12,781 bases of DNA from JAZGHN01 sp964496725 (GTDB lineage Bacteria > Chloroflexota > Dehalococcoidia > Dehalococcoidales > E44-bin46), in assembly GCA_964496725.1 (NCBI GenBank), contig CAZCAS010000033.1, positions 1-12,781 on the forward strand, written 5' to 3'. The position numbers and the translations under genes were made by a program. The notes under the pieces are model-generated. The model was not told the DNA's origin and did no database searches. It saw nothing but the letters and a program-made list of their open reading frames with translations. Position 1 is the first letter of the stretch; each line of letters begins with the position of its first letter. Shown one piece after another: positions 1 through 7,177 of this stretch.

Positions 1-95
1 CCTATGACCACAGGGTAATTGACGGGGCGGTGGCAGCTAAGTTCATAGATAGTGTGGTTCAGCTGCTGGAAAACCCAGGTCATCTGTCAATATGA
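1..95 (+). CDS. Dihydrolipoamide acyltransferase (E2), C-terminal end only
   Basis: Only the last 30 codons are present. The reading frame starts at base 3 and ends at TGA 93-95. The visible peptide begins Y-D-H-R-V-I-D-G-A, the active-site signature of the E2 catalytic domain of 2-oxoacid dehydrogenase complexes. In that family the His and Asp of HRVxDG take part in acyl transfer from lipoyl-lysine to CoA. The remaining residues (AAKFIDSVVQLLENPGHL) form the usual final helix, so the protein ends normally. The E3 gene follows directly, possibly overlapping, which fits an operon for a pyruvate, branched-chain or acetoin dehydrogenase complex. The substrate cannot be told from this fragment, because the lipoyl and subunit-binding domains lie outside the window. 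Confidence 0.85.
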   Translation, partial: YDHRVIDGAVAAKFIDSVVQLLENPGHLSI

Positions 96-1509
96 ACCGG
101 GAGCAAAAGCTACGGAGAAAAGAGACATAGTAGTAATCGGCGGCGGTCCTGCGGGATATGTAGCTACGATAAAGGCTGCACAGCTTGGAGGCAAGGTGAC
201 ACTGGTTGAAGGGAAGAACCTGGGTGGTACCTGCCTTAACACTGGCTGTATCCCCACCAAATTCTTGCTGCACAGCGCGGAGAATTACCAATCGATTAAA
301 ACTGCAGAGCGATATGGCATAAGAGTGGCTGGGGTTGACTTTGATTTATCCGACATGCAGGCGCGTAAGACCGAGCTGATATCCACATTAGTGTCAGGCA
401 TTCAGGAACTTCTGGCGGCGAATGATATTGAGGTTGTAAGCGGGCAGGCTAAAATTGCCCAGTCAAAGCAGCTAGAAATAGACTCCAGACAGGGAACGAA
501 GCAGTTTATCCAGGCAGAGAAAGTAATTATTGCCACCGGCTCTAAACCAATGCCATTACCTGTGCCCGGGGCTGATAGCCCGGATATAATGGATACCGAG
601 CGTATGCTCAGCCTGAACCATCTCCCCGGAAGTTTGGTGATGATAGGGGGTGGGGTAGTGGGAGTAGAGATGGCTACTATGCTTGCTAAGCTGGGTTGCA
701 AAGTGAGCATAGTGGAAATGATGCCCCATCTCCTCCCTGCCCAGGATGCTGAAATAGCCTCTATCCTTGAAGACGCGCTCAGGGAGGATGGGGTGGACAT
801 ATACTGCAGGGCAGAGGTGAGCAGTATTGAGGACGCCGAGGGAGGCAAGCTGGTGGTTCTTACCCAGGGTGGGGTGGAGCAGAAACTGAAGGCAGAGGCT
901 GTGGCAGTATCCGTGGGGCAGAAACCGAATATAGAAGGTCTGGGGCTAAATGAATGCGGCATAATTACCGATAAGGGCAGGATTCAGGTTGACGAGAGAA
1001 TGCAGACCAGCGTCCCCGACATCTATGCTGCCGGCGATGTTGTTGGCGGGATGATGCTCGCCTACGTTGCCCAGGCCGAGGGGATAGTAGCCGCTGAAAA
1101 CACCATGGGAGTGGATTCAACAATTGATTATAAGGTAATCCCGCATTGTATCTTTACTTCGCCTGAAGTAGCCAGCGTCGGGCTCACCGAGGAGGAAGCA
1201 GTTGCCCAGGGATACCGAGTACGAATCGGGAGGTCCCCTTTCATAGCAAACGGTATGGCAGCCATTCTCGGCGAGCGCAGAGGTCTGGTAAAGATAATCA
1301 CCGAGCAGGAGTACGGTCAGATATTGGGCGTTCATATCATTGGTCCCCAGGCTACCAGCCTCATACCAGAAGCCGCCCTGGCTACGAAGCTGGAGTTGAC
1401 CCCTGAGGAAATCGTCGCCACCATGCATCCCCACCCCTCCCTGTCCGAGGCACTTTGGGAATCTGCGCTGGATGTTACCGGTAAGACTATACATTACTTC
1501 CAGGACTAG
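52..1509 (+). CDS. lpdA: Dihydrolipoamide dehydrogenase (E3)
   Basis: FAD-dependent oxidoreductase that reoxidises dihydrolipoamide on E2 (or glycine-cleavage H protein) with NAD+. Numbering from the GTG at 52: FAD-binding GGGPAG at 30-35, redox disulphide C61/C66 in GGTCLNTGCIPTK, ATGSKP at 161-166, NAD-binding GGGVVG at 199-204, AAGDV at 326-330, and the catalytic His-Glu pair in HPSLSE (H461, E466) in the C-terminal dimer domain. All key residues are present and the family is clear. The start is uncertain. GTG 52 gives 485 residues and a 20-residue leader without family character, overlapping E2 by 44 bases. A GGGAG ribosome binding site at 99-103 instead faces ACG at 112, which would give 465 residues, the usual length. 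There is no ATG, GTG or TTG in frame between them. Stop is TAG, with TAA two codons later. Confidence 0.95.
   Translation: MWFSCWKTQVICQYEPGAKATEKRDIVVIGGGPAGYVATIKAAQLGGKVTLVEGKNLGGTCLNTGCIPTKFLLHSAENYQSIKTAERYGIRVAGVDFDLSDMQARKTELISTLVSGIQELLAANDIEVVSGQAKIAQSKQLEIDSRQGTKQFIQAEKVIIATGSKPMPLPVPGADSPDIMDTERMLSLNHLPGSLVMIGGGVVGVEMATMLAKLGCKVSIVEMMPHLLPAQDAEIASILEDALREDGVDIYCRAEVSSIEDAEGGKLVVLTQGGVEQKLKAEAVAVSVGQKPNIEGLGLNECGIITDKGRIQVDERMQTSVPDIYAAGDVVGGMMLAYVAQAEGIVAAENTMGVDSTIDYKVIPHCIFTSPEVASVGLTEEEAVAQGYRVRIGRSPFIANGMAAILGERRGLVKIITEQEYGQILGVHIIGPQATSLIPEAALATKLELTPEEIVATMHPHPSLSEALWESALDVTGKTIHYFQD
99..103 (+). promoter_or_regulatory. Ribosome binding site pointing to an ACG start of lpdA
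   Basis: GGGAG lies 8 bases before ACG 112-114, the codon where dihydrolipoamide dehydrogenases normally begin (T-E-K-R-D-I-V-V-I-G). The ATG at 92-94, overlapping the E2 stop, is in another frame and meets a stop at 126-128, so it cannot start lpdA. Either ACG is used as a start, or an ATG has been altered or miscalled, or translation begins at GTG 52. Confidence 0.45.
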
Positions 1510-1556
1510 TTAGAATAAGAGCGCAGGACTTCGGCTAAGGCAGGATTGATAAAGGG

Positions 1557-2240
1557 ATGCGCTGTATTGTCTATCGACTGGGGTTAATAGAGTACAGCCA
1601 AGCTTACCATCTGCAAAAGGAGCTTCTCCGCCAGAGAGCCAACGACGAGGTAGCAGATGTACTTCTCCTCATGGAGCATCCCCCTACCATCACCATGGGG
1701 AAATCCGGCAAGCCGGAGAACATCCTCGCTTCTCAGGCGCAACTAGCCAAGGAAGGCGTATCCTTATTCTTCGTAGATAGGGGAGGCGATGTCACTTATC
1801 ACGGGCCGGGGCAATTAGTTGCCTACCCCATTATTAACCTGAGCAAGCGGGGCAGGGATGTTCACAAGTATGTTCGCGACCTTGAGGAAGTAATCATCAG
1901 AACGCTAAGCGACTTTGATATAAACGCTTGCCGGGATAGTAACCATGCCGGGGTCTGGGTAAAAGACGAGGAGATAGCCGCCATCGGGCTTCGTATAATT
2001 AGATGGGTCAGTATGCATGGATTCGCCCTCAATGTAAACCCGGACCTGAAGCATTTCTCGCTGATAAACCCCTGCGGTTTTTCCGATAGAAAAGCTACAT
2101 CCATGGCAAATCTCCTTGGTCAAGAGATATCGATGGCAACAGTTGCAGAGAGGCTATTAGCTCATTTTGCCCAGGTTTTTGACCGTCGCCTGAAATGGGG
2201 TTCAGATATTTTACAGGAGCTGAACTCTACGCCAGGGTAA
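1557..2240 (+). CDS. lipB: Octanoyltransferase LipB (catalytic Lys replaced by Glu)
   Basis: Cytoplasmic lipoyl(octanoyl)transferase that moves octanoate from acyl carrier protein to the lipoyl-domain lysine of E2 or GcvH; LipA then adds sulphur. The protein is 227 residues, normal for the family. Recognisable blocks are MEHPPTITMGKSG (39-51), RGGDVTYHGPGQLVAYP (75-91), GVWV (132-135), IAAIGLRI (140-147), SMHGFALNV (152-160) and INPCG (170-174), which holds the acyl-accepting Cys173. The family's catalytic partner lysine, in the motif (K)IAAIG, should be residue 139 but is Glu (GAG 1971-1973). One base change from AAG would explain this. Start ATG 1557 has AGGA at 1542-1545. The gene sits 47 bases after lpdA, fitting joint expression of a lipoylated complex and its modifying enzyme. 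Activity is uncertain because of Glu139. Confidence 0.95.
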   Translation: MRCIVYRLGLIEYSQAYHLQKELLRQRANDEVADVLLLMEHPPTITMGKSGKPENILASQAQLAKEGVSLFFVDRGGDVTYHGPGQLVAYPIINLSKRGRDVHKYVRDLEEVIIRTLSDFDINACRDSNHAGVWVKDEEIAAIGLRIIRWVSMHGFALNVNPDLKHFSLINPCGFSDRKATSMANLLGQEISMATVAERLLAHFAQVFDRRLKWGSDILQELNSTPG

Positions 2241-2261
2241 AAGACGACTTGTCGCTTACCC
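2235..2261. terminator. Palindromic hairpin across both convergent stop codons
   Basis: GGGTAA (2235-2240) pairs with TTACCC (2256-2261), and the loop contains a second small stem CGAC-TT-GTCG (2245-2254). The outer arms contain the TAA stop of lipB and, on the other strand, the TAA stop of the reductase gene. The structure is nearly symmetric and placed as a bidirectional terminator would be. There is no T-run after either arm, so it is not a classical intrinsic terminator. It may protect 3' ends or slow polymerase. Confidence 0.4.
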
Positions 2262-3050
2262 CTTCGAACCCAAGCGCAATCCGCCGTGAATAAAGAACAC
2301 TTCTCCAGTCATAGCCTCGTTACGGTAGAGCTCCATAACCAAGGAAGCCACTTCTTCAGGCTCTATCAGGCGCTTGATAGGCACCTGCTCCAGAATTTTA
2401 CCAAGGATCTGGGGATCCATCCCTTTGACCATAGGTGTGCCCACGTAGCCTGGTGCCACCGCCACACATCGGATTTTGCCAGCTAGGTCTCTTCTGAAAA
2501 ACTCAGCAGTAATAACCTTGGGCATCACTGACATGGCTGCTTTGGTTGATGAATAATTGATCTGGCCGGCTGTTCCCATGGAACCGGTTGAGGAAACCAG
2601 GCATATTAGACCCCTGCAGCCAAGATTAATCATCTGTTCGGCGCACTCCCGAATCGTCAGGAAAACGCCGGTAAGGTTTATATCCAGAACCGATTGGAAC
2701 TGCTCAAGTGACATCTTCTTTGTTACTTTCCCCGTTTCCCTATCCGGGGCAACCATGAGGCCATCCTTTATGATACCGGCAAAAGGTGCCACCAGATTGA
2801 TAGCCCCAAATCTCTCCGCCGCGAGAGCAGCCAGGGCATGAGTATCTTCTTCCTTAGTCACATCACAAACCATCGTTGCCACTTCCCCCCCCATCCCCCG
2901 TATCTCCTTTTCCACCTGCAAAAGTTTGTCTTTGCTCCTGGCAGCCAGAACCACCTTCCCCCCCTTTTTAACCCATTCCAGAGCCAGGGCCTTACCAATA
3001 CCACCGTGCCCACCGGTGATCACTGCAACCGCGCCTGATATCTCTAACAT
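2256..3050 (-). CDS. Short-chain dehydrogenase/reductase, probable 3-oxoacyl-CoA (acetoacetyl-CoA) reductase
   Basis: Classical short-chain dehydrogenase of 264 residues. Cofactor motif TGGHGGIG at 12-19; Arg38 after the second strand suggests NADP(H) preference. The usual NNAG is varied to APFAG (88-92). Catalytic set: N125 in DINLTG, S153, Y166 and K170 (YSSTK). A stretch of about 12 residues around 100-111 (APDRETGKVTK) is longer than in typical FabG. ATG 3050 has a GGAGG site upstream. It is the last gene of the minus-strand block, 28 bases after the thiolase. Beside a thiolase and a MaoC hydratase, the likeliest role is interconversion of 3-oxoacyl-CoA and 3-hydroxyacyl-CoA, either in beta-oxidation or in making (R)-3-hydroxyacyl-CoA. 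A FabG-type ACP reductase or another alcohol dehydrogenase cannot be excluded. Confidence 0.85.
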   Translation of the reverse strand: MLEISGAVAVITGGHGGIGKALALEWVKKGGKVVLAARSKDKLLQVEKEIRGMGGEVATMVCDVTKEEDTHALAALAAERFGAINLVAPFAGIIKDGLMVAPDRETGKVTKKMSLEQFQSVLDINLTGVFLTIRECAEQMINLGCRGLICLVSSTGSMGTAGQINYSSTKAAMSVMPKVITAEFFRRDLAGKIRCVAVAPGYVGTPMVKGMDPQILGKILEQVPIKRLIEPEEVASLVMELYRNEAMTGEVFFIHGGLRLGSKG

Positions 3051-3078
3051 TATCTTGACCTCCTATATTCAGACAGTA

Positions 3079-4345
3079 TCACTTACGCTCAATAATCATA
3101 GTCATTCCCTGTCCGCCACCAACACAAAGTGTCGCCAAGCCAAACTGAATGTTTTGGCGTTTCATCTCATGGACAAGGGTAACTATAATTCTAGCCCCGG
3201 TGCACCCGATGGGGTGGCCTAATGAAATTCCGCTACCATGCGGATTGGTTATCTCCAAATCTAAGCCCAATTCTCTCAGCACGGCTATCGACTGAGAGGC
3301 AAAAGCCTCGTTTAATTCAACCACGCCGATATCTTCCAGGCTGAGCCCGGCCATCTTCAGGGCTCTCTTGGTAGCCGGGACAGGCCCCAGACCCATATAG
3401 GCCGGGTCAAGACCGCTAGCGGCATAAGCCTTGACGGCAGCCATTGGTTCCAGCCCAAGCTCCTTGGCTTTTTCCCCTGACATTATCACCAGGGCAGCGG
3501 CTGCGTCGGATATTGCCGAGGCGTTGCCGGCAGTCACAGTTCCATCCTTCTTGAATACCGGAGACAGTTTGCCCAGAGCCTCCATAGAGGTCTCCCTGGG
3601 CCGTTCATCTGTATCAAAAAGCGTGGCCTCTTTCTCNNNNNNNNNNCTCTTCTTTAAATATACCGTCCTTTATCGCCGCCAGGGCTCTCTGATTGCTCAT
3701 TAAGGCAAGCTCGTCCTGTTCCTCTCTGGTGATGCCATACTTCTCGGTTAAATTCTCCGAGGTTATTCCCATGTGATAATTATGGAATGTCTCCCACAAT
3801 CCATCATAGACCATGCCATCAACCATCTCAGCGTTGAACATTCTGGCTCCCCATCTGGCCTTAGGCACATAGTAGGGTACGGAACTCATGTTCTCCGTGC
3901 CACCAGCGATAACCACCTCAGCATCACCAACCATTATCGCCTGGGCAGCCAAAGCCACAGACTTGATGCCCGAGGCACAAACCATATTCACCGTATAGGC
4001 AGGTGTTTCTTTAGGGATACCAGCATAGATTGCCGACTGACGGGTAACATTTTGGCCCTGGCCAGCTTGCAGGACATTCCCCATTATGACCTCATCAATC
4101 CTTACCTCTTTTAGAGAATCATCCCAGTCAGCGTGTTTCTGCTCCAGCTCAATCAGCCCGACATCCTTAAGCGCCTCAGGGGCATTGCTCAAGACCTCAG
4201 GGTCTCTATATGGACGCAGGCCAGCCCTTTTCAGCGCCTCCTTTATCACAATACTACCCAGCTTTACGGAGGGGACATCTCGCAGTGTTCCCCCATAATT
4301 ACCTATCGCCGTTCTTATGCCACTCACAATCACTGCTTCTGCCAT
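3079..4345 (-). CDS. Acetyl-CoA acetyltransferase (thiolase), interrupted by an assembly gap
   Basis: Thiolase that joins or cleaves acetyl-CoA and acyl-CoA via 3-oxoacyl-CoA. The N-terminal part is 233 codons from ATG 4345 (MAEAVIVSGIRTAIG; GGGAGGAA site upstream) to 3647. The C-terminal part is 185 codons from 3636 to TGA at 3079-3081. Nucleophile Cys123 lies in VNMVCASG. NEAFA, GHPIGCTGAR and CVGGGQG supply the other catalytic His and Cys residues. The two parts are separated by 10 N. Each part is in frame up to the gap, but 10 bases shift the frame, so the break is an artefact of a placeholder. By family comparison about 9 residues are missing. Residues about 44-81 form an extra acidic insertion between KRAGL and the IDEVIMGN block that common thiolases lack. 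Lies 89 bases after the kinase gene. Confidence 0.93.
3637..3646. other. Assembly gap (10 N) inside the thiolase gene
   Basis: Ten unknown bases lie between the codons for FKEE and EKEATLFDTDE of the thiolase. Thiolases normally have an IVPV-type strand there. The true gap is probably about 27 bases, a multiple of three, and 10 N is a placeholder. Any annotation that splits the thiolase in two here reflects this gap. Confidence 0.95.
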
Positions 4346-4434
4346 GAAAGTTCCTCCCTTCAATTTTGCCATCGATACCTTATGTACAGTACCGGTCAAC
4401 CAGATTTCCAATCATTAACAAGTTCGAAACTACT

Positions 4435-5649
4435 CTATTTATTTTGCAGGCCCTGTTCCTTAACCAAACGGACTGTCTCCCTAGCTACCACGAGCTCCTC
4501 ATTAGTAGGTACCACCACTACCTTCGCCTTGGAACTGCCTAGCGAGATAATCATCTCATCGCCCACCGCCTGCTTGTTCTTACTTTCATCCAGCTCAATG
4601 CCGAGGAAACCCAGCCCTTCACAAATCCGACTGCGCATGCGGACTCCATTTTCCCCAATGCCACCGGCAAAGGTTAACACATCCACCCCACCCAGCATAA
4701 CAGCATAAGCACCGATATAGCGCTTGACATCGTAGACCATCACATCCAAAGCTAATTGGGCACGCTCATTCCCTTCGTCCGCTGCTTCCTCCAAATCCCG
4801 AATGTCGCCACTCAGTCCGGAGATCCCAGCCAGCCCCCCCTCCTTGGTAAGGCTTCTGGACAGTTCTTCTATCGACAATTTCTTCTCTTGCATCATATAG
4901 ATAAGGACGAAGGCGTCCAAGTCTCCATTTCGTGTCGAATGTATGATGCCAGACTGAGCGGAAAAGCCAAAACTGTTGTCCATCGATTTCCCATCCTTGA
5001 TAGCGCATAATGAGGAACTCCCACCGAGATGGCAGGAGATAATCTTCAAGCCTTCCGGCCCATGACCCAGTATCTGGCATACCCGCTGTGACACATAGCG
5101 ATGGGAATTGCCATGATAACCGTATTTCTTTATCCCCAGTTCCTTATACCAGCTATATGGAATTCCATAGAGCATGGTATACTCGGGCTTATCCTCATGG
5201 AAACCCGGCTCGAATACTCCCACCAGAGGCTTTCCCGGTGTTAGTTTCTTAAAGTTGCGGATAGCAGCAACATAGGGGGGATTATGAGCAGGGAATATCG
5301 GACTATAACGCTCCATGCCAGCTATGACTTCATCGGTAAGGAGTGTAGTTCCTGGGAAATCACCCGCCAGAACCGTCTTAAAGCCTACGGCAGCCACCTC
5401 GTCAAGACTGTTGATGACGCCTACTTCAGGGTCCACCAGCTTACCCAGGGTGAGAGATATGGCGGCATTATGGTCAGGCAAGGGCAACTCTAAACACACC
5501 TCTGCCTTGCCCTCAGCCTGATGAAAGAAAAGGCCTCTGTCACTCCTTACACGCTCAGCTCCACCTCTGGCCAAAATCGACTCATCGTCCATTTCAAACA
5601 GCTTGTATTTGAAAGAAGTGCTGCCTACATTAGCGATTAGGACCTTCAT
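4435..5649 (-). CDS. Acetate/butyrate kinase family protein, divergent acyl pocket
   Basis: ASKHA-fold carboxylate kinase, 404 residues, the usual size of acetate kinase. It would convert acyl phosphate plus ADP to the free acid plus ATP. Comparing from memory with Methanosarcina thermophila AckA: N7 (NVGSTS), H122 (AHNPP), H179 (YGYHGNSH), R240 (STRNGD) and E384 (PTNEE) match. R91 is Lys91 and D148 is Glu147 (FEPGFH). AGGIGEN (328-334) is the adenosine-site motif. Residues lining the acetate methyl pocket also differ: L122 is Ala121, F179 is Tyr178 and P232 is Ala231, which would fit a larger acyl group. Start ATG 5649 has GGAGG. It lies 21 bases after the phosphotransacylase, its natural partner. 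Stop is TAG, with a second in-frame stop 12 codons on. Substrate not proven; a sub-functional enzyme is possible given K91 and E147. Confidence 0.88.
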   Translation of the reverse strand: MKVLIANVGSTSFKYKLFEMDDESILARGGAERVRSDRGLFFHQAEGKAEVCLELPLPDHNAAISLTLGKLVDPEVGVINSLDEVAAVGFKTVLAGDFPGTTLLTDEVIAGMERYSPIFPAHNPPYVAAIRNFKKLTPGKPLVGVFEPGFHEDKPEYTMLYGIPYSWYKELGIKKYGYHGNSHRYVSQRVCQILGHGPEGLKIISCHLGGSSSLCAIKDGKSMDNSFGFSAQSGIIHSTRNGDLDAFVLIYMMQEKKLSIEELSRSLTKEGGLAGISGLSGDIRDLEEAADEGNERAQLALDVMVYDVKRYIGAYAVMLGGVDVLTFAGGIGENGVRMRSRICEGLGFLGIELDESKNKQAVGDEMIISLGSSKAKVVVVPTNEELVVARETVRLVKEQGLQNK

Positions 5650-5670
5650 TTTATTACCTCCTCCGCTGAT

Positions 5671-6609
5671 TTACGCCCCCTGCTCTTCATTAAAGTGTGC
5701 CATCAGAATTCCGAGGCATATGGAGTTTATCTTGGTCTCTATAGGCTCTGCTCTGGAAACCACAACAATGGGCGCTTTTGCCCCCACCACTATTCCTCCC
5801 GACTCCGCTTCAGCAAAGTAAATGATGCATCGGTAACCAATATTGGCTGACTCAATGTTGGGGTAAATGAAGATGTCAGTACATCCGGCAACGGGGCTCT
5901 CGAATCCTTTCTCCTCAGCCGCCCATGCTGCCACGGCAGCATCCATAGCGATAGGCCCATCGACGATGGCGCCTTTAATCTGGTTGCGCCGATTCATCAG
6001 AGCGAGACTGGCTGCGTCAACGGTTGAGGGCATATCAGGATTAACCTGCTCCAGTGCTGATAGGGCAGCTACCTTGGGCATTTTTATTCCCAGAGCGTGA
6101 GCAACACCTATGGCATTACGGCAGATTTCCGCCTTCTGCTTCAAATCGGGAGCAATAAACATTGAGGCGTCAGACATGAGCATGAGTCGATCAAACCCGG
6201 CTACCTTATAGACAAGGACCTGGCTTATAAGACGCCCGGTTCTCATTCCCATCTCCTTATCAAGTATCGTCCGGTACATATCTGCAGAAGTTGCCTTGCC
6301 TTTCATAATCATGCTTGCCTCTTTATCTCGCACCAGCTCTACTGCCCGACGGATACTCTGATGATAATCAAGCTCATCTACTATCTTACCAGCCGGGATT
6401 TTCCAGCCGAATTCCCCACCCAGCTTGGTGACTTCATCCTTATCTCCGACAAGAATGGCATCAATGAGACCGAGGTCTTCTGCCTTCTTTATTGCTTGCA
6501 ATACAACCTTCTCTTGAGCTACTGCTACCGAGACCTTCTTGGGACCTTTTTTCTTGGCTACCTCCTGAAGTTGCTCAAAGCTGGTAATAGGCCTATCAAC
6601 TAACGCCAT
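5671..6609 (-). CDS. ptb: Phosphate acyltransferase (phosphate butyryl/acetyltransferase)
   Basis: Converts acyl-CoA plus phosphate to acyl phosphate plus CoA, feeding the adjacent kinase for substrate-level phosphorylation. About 312 residues, the length of phosphate butyryltransferase and shorter than many acetyl-specific enzymes. Diagnostic Ptb-type blocks are SDASMFIAPDLKQKAEICRN, KVAALSALEQVNPDMPST, KGAIVDGPIAMDAAV and ESGGIVVGAKAPIVVVSRAE. Two ATGs are possible. ATG 6615 is only one base from the GAGGAGG site at 6617-6623. ATG 6609 is 7 bases from it and is the better start, so I use it. The gene begins a sub-block (ptb, kinase, thiolase, reductase) with its own probable promoter at 6660-6688. 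Acyl chain length cannot be assigned by eye; pairing with a pocket-altered kinase favours something larger than acetyl. Confidence 0.88.
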   Translation of the reverse strand: MALVDRPITSFEQLQEVAKKKGPKKVSVAVAQEKVVLQAIKKAEDLGLIDAILVGDKDEVTKLGGEFGWKIPAGKIVDELDYHQSIRRAVELVRDKEASMIMKGKATSADMYRTILDKEMGMRTGRLISQVLVYKVAGFDRLMLMSDASMFIAPDLKQKAEICRNAIGVAHALGIKMPKVAALSALEQVNPDMPSTVDAASLALMNRRNQIKGAIVDGPIAMDAAVAAWAAEEKGFESPVAGCTDIFIYPNIESANIGYRCIIYFAEAESGGIVVGAKAPIVVVSRAEPIETKINSICLGILMAHFNEEQGA

Positions 6610-6655
6610 ATTCATACCTCCTCTTGTATATATTTTTATCTTTCAATTCGGCAGT

Positions 6656-6672
6656 GGCTAATGTAATTAGCC
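6656..6672. promoter_or_regulatory. Operator-like perfect palindrome over the ptb -10 region
   Basis: Seven-base arms GGCTAAT and ATTAGCC around a 3-base centre overlap the -10 hexamer of the predicted ptb promoter. An alternative, mutually exclusive pairing TTCGGC (6647-6652) with GCCGAA (6670-6675) shares the right arm. Position and symmetry fit a repressor site; an RNA hairpin in the leader is the alternative. No regulator gene is in the window. Confidence 0.45.
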
Positions 6673-6688
6673 GAAATCGCCTTGTCAA
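6660..6688 (-). promoter_or_regulatory. Sigma-70-type promoter for ptb-kinase-thiolase-reductase
   Basis: On the minus strand, a perfect -35 TTGACA (6688-6683) is followed by a 17-base spacer and TACATT (6665-6660), which matches four of six positions of the -10 consensus. It lies in the 108-base gap between the MaoC gene and ptb. It would start transcription about 45 bases before the ptb ATG. It suggests that the acyl-phosphate and thiolase sub-block can be transcribed apart from the reductase/dehydratase genes. Confidence 0.55.
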
Positions 6689-6717
6689 GCCAAAACAGAA
6701 TACAGCTACTCGTCTTA

Positions 6718-7152
6718 TTAAGAAGGCACCTCATAAAGCCTGAGGACAGATTCACCCTCGACCACCGTCTCTCCACCCTGATTGAGGCAGGTGTTATTGA
6801 GAGTTATAATTCCTTTATCCTTGCGTGCCTCTACTACCTCCGCGATAACAGTGATGGTATCCCCAATCCTCACCGGCTTCAGGAACTTCACCGTCTGCGA
6901 GAGATAGATGACTAACCCGGGAATTTTAGCCAGAGCCGCCGAGATCAGTCCTATCGATATCACTCCATGAGCAATCCTGCCACCAAAGAAGGTTTTCTCT
7001 GCATACTCCTGCGACATATGAATAGGATTGAAATCCCCAGAGACCTCAGCGAAATTGTCAATATCCTTCTCAGTGATGGTCTTCTCATGGGTAGTTTTGA
7101 AGCCGATGTCAACGCCTAACTTGTCGAGGATAGAGCCACTTTTTTCTGCCAT
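6718..7152 (-). CDS. MaoC-like enoyl-CoA hydratase ((R)-specific, PhaJ type)
   Basis: Single hot-dog-fold hydratase of 144 residues. The hydratase-2 signature is SGDFNPIH with catalytic Asp40 and His45, followed by FFGGRIAHGVISIGLISAAL (55-74), the substrate-binding and dimer segment. Proteins of this type reversibly hydrate trans-2-enoyl-CoA to (R)-3-hydroxyacyl-CoA. Start ATG 7152 has AGGAGG upstream; stop is TAA followed directly by TAA. It lies 25 bases after the second activase gene and before ptb. In context it would take the enoyl- or dienoyl-CoA made by the upstream reductase/dehydratase and hand a 3-hydroxyacyl-CoA to the short-chain reductase. The N-terminal region (to about residue 25) resembles the MaoC proteins found in phosphotransacetylase fusions. 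Exact substrate unknown. Confidence 0.9.
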   Translation of the reverse strand: MAEKSGSILDKLGVDIGFKTTHEKTITEKDIDNFAEVSGDFNPIHMSQEYAEKTFFGGRIAHGVISIGLISAALAKIPGLVIYLSQTVKFLKPVRIGDTITVIAEVVEARKDKGIITLNNTCLNQGGETVVEGESVLRLYEVPS

Positions 7153-7177
7153 AACCTACCTCCTAAAACTCCCGCTC

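Noticed and set aside
402..962. 186-residue open frame opposite lpdA
   Set aside because: It is antisense to a clear dihydrolipoamide dehydrogenase, with low-complexity Ser/Pro/Ile content, no family sequence and no ribosome binding site context.
4372..4399. Promoter before the thiolase: minus-strand TTGACC with TATCGA 16 bases on
   Set aside because: The -10 matches only three of six positions and the thiolase sits in a continuous gene block. Too weak to list as a feature.
4346..4411. Upstream extension of the thiolase to an alternative start at 4411
   Set aside because: The added residues have no thiolase character, and ATG 4345 has a strong GGGAGGAA site at proper distance.
4133..4708. 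191-residue open frame on the plus strand across the thiolase/kinase junction
   Set aside because: It is antisense to two well-supported genes and its composition is that of a reverse-strand shadow.
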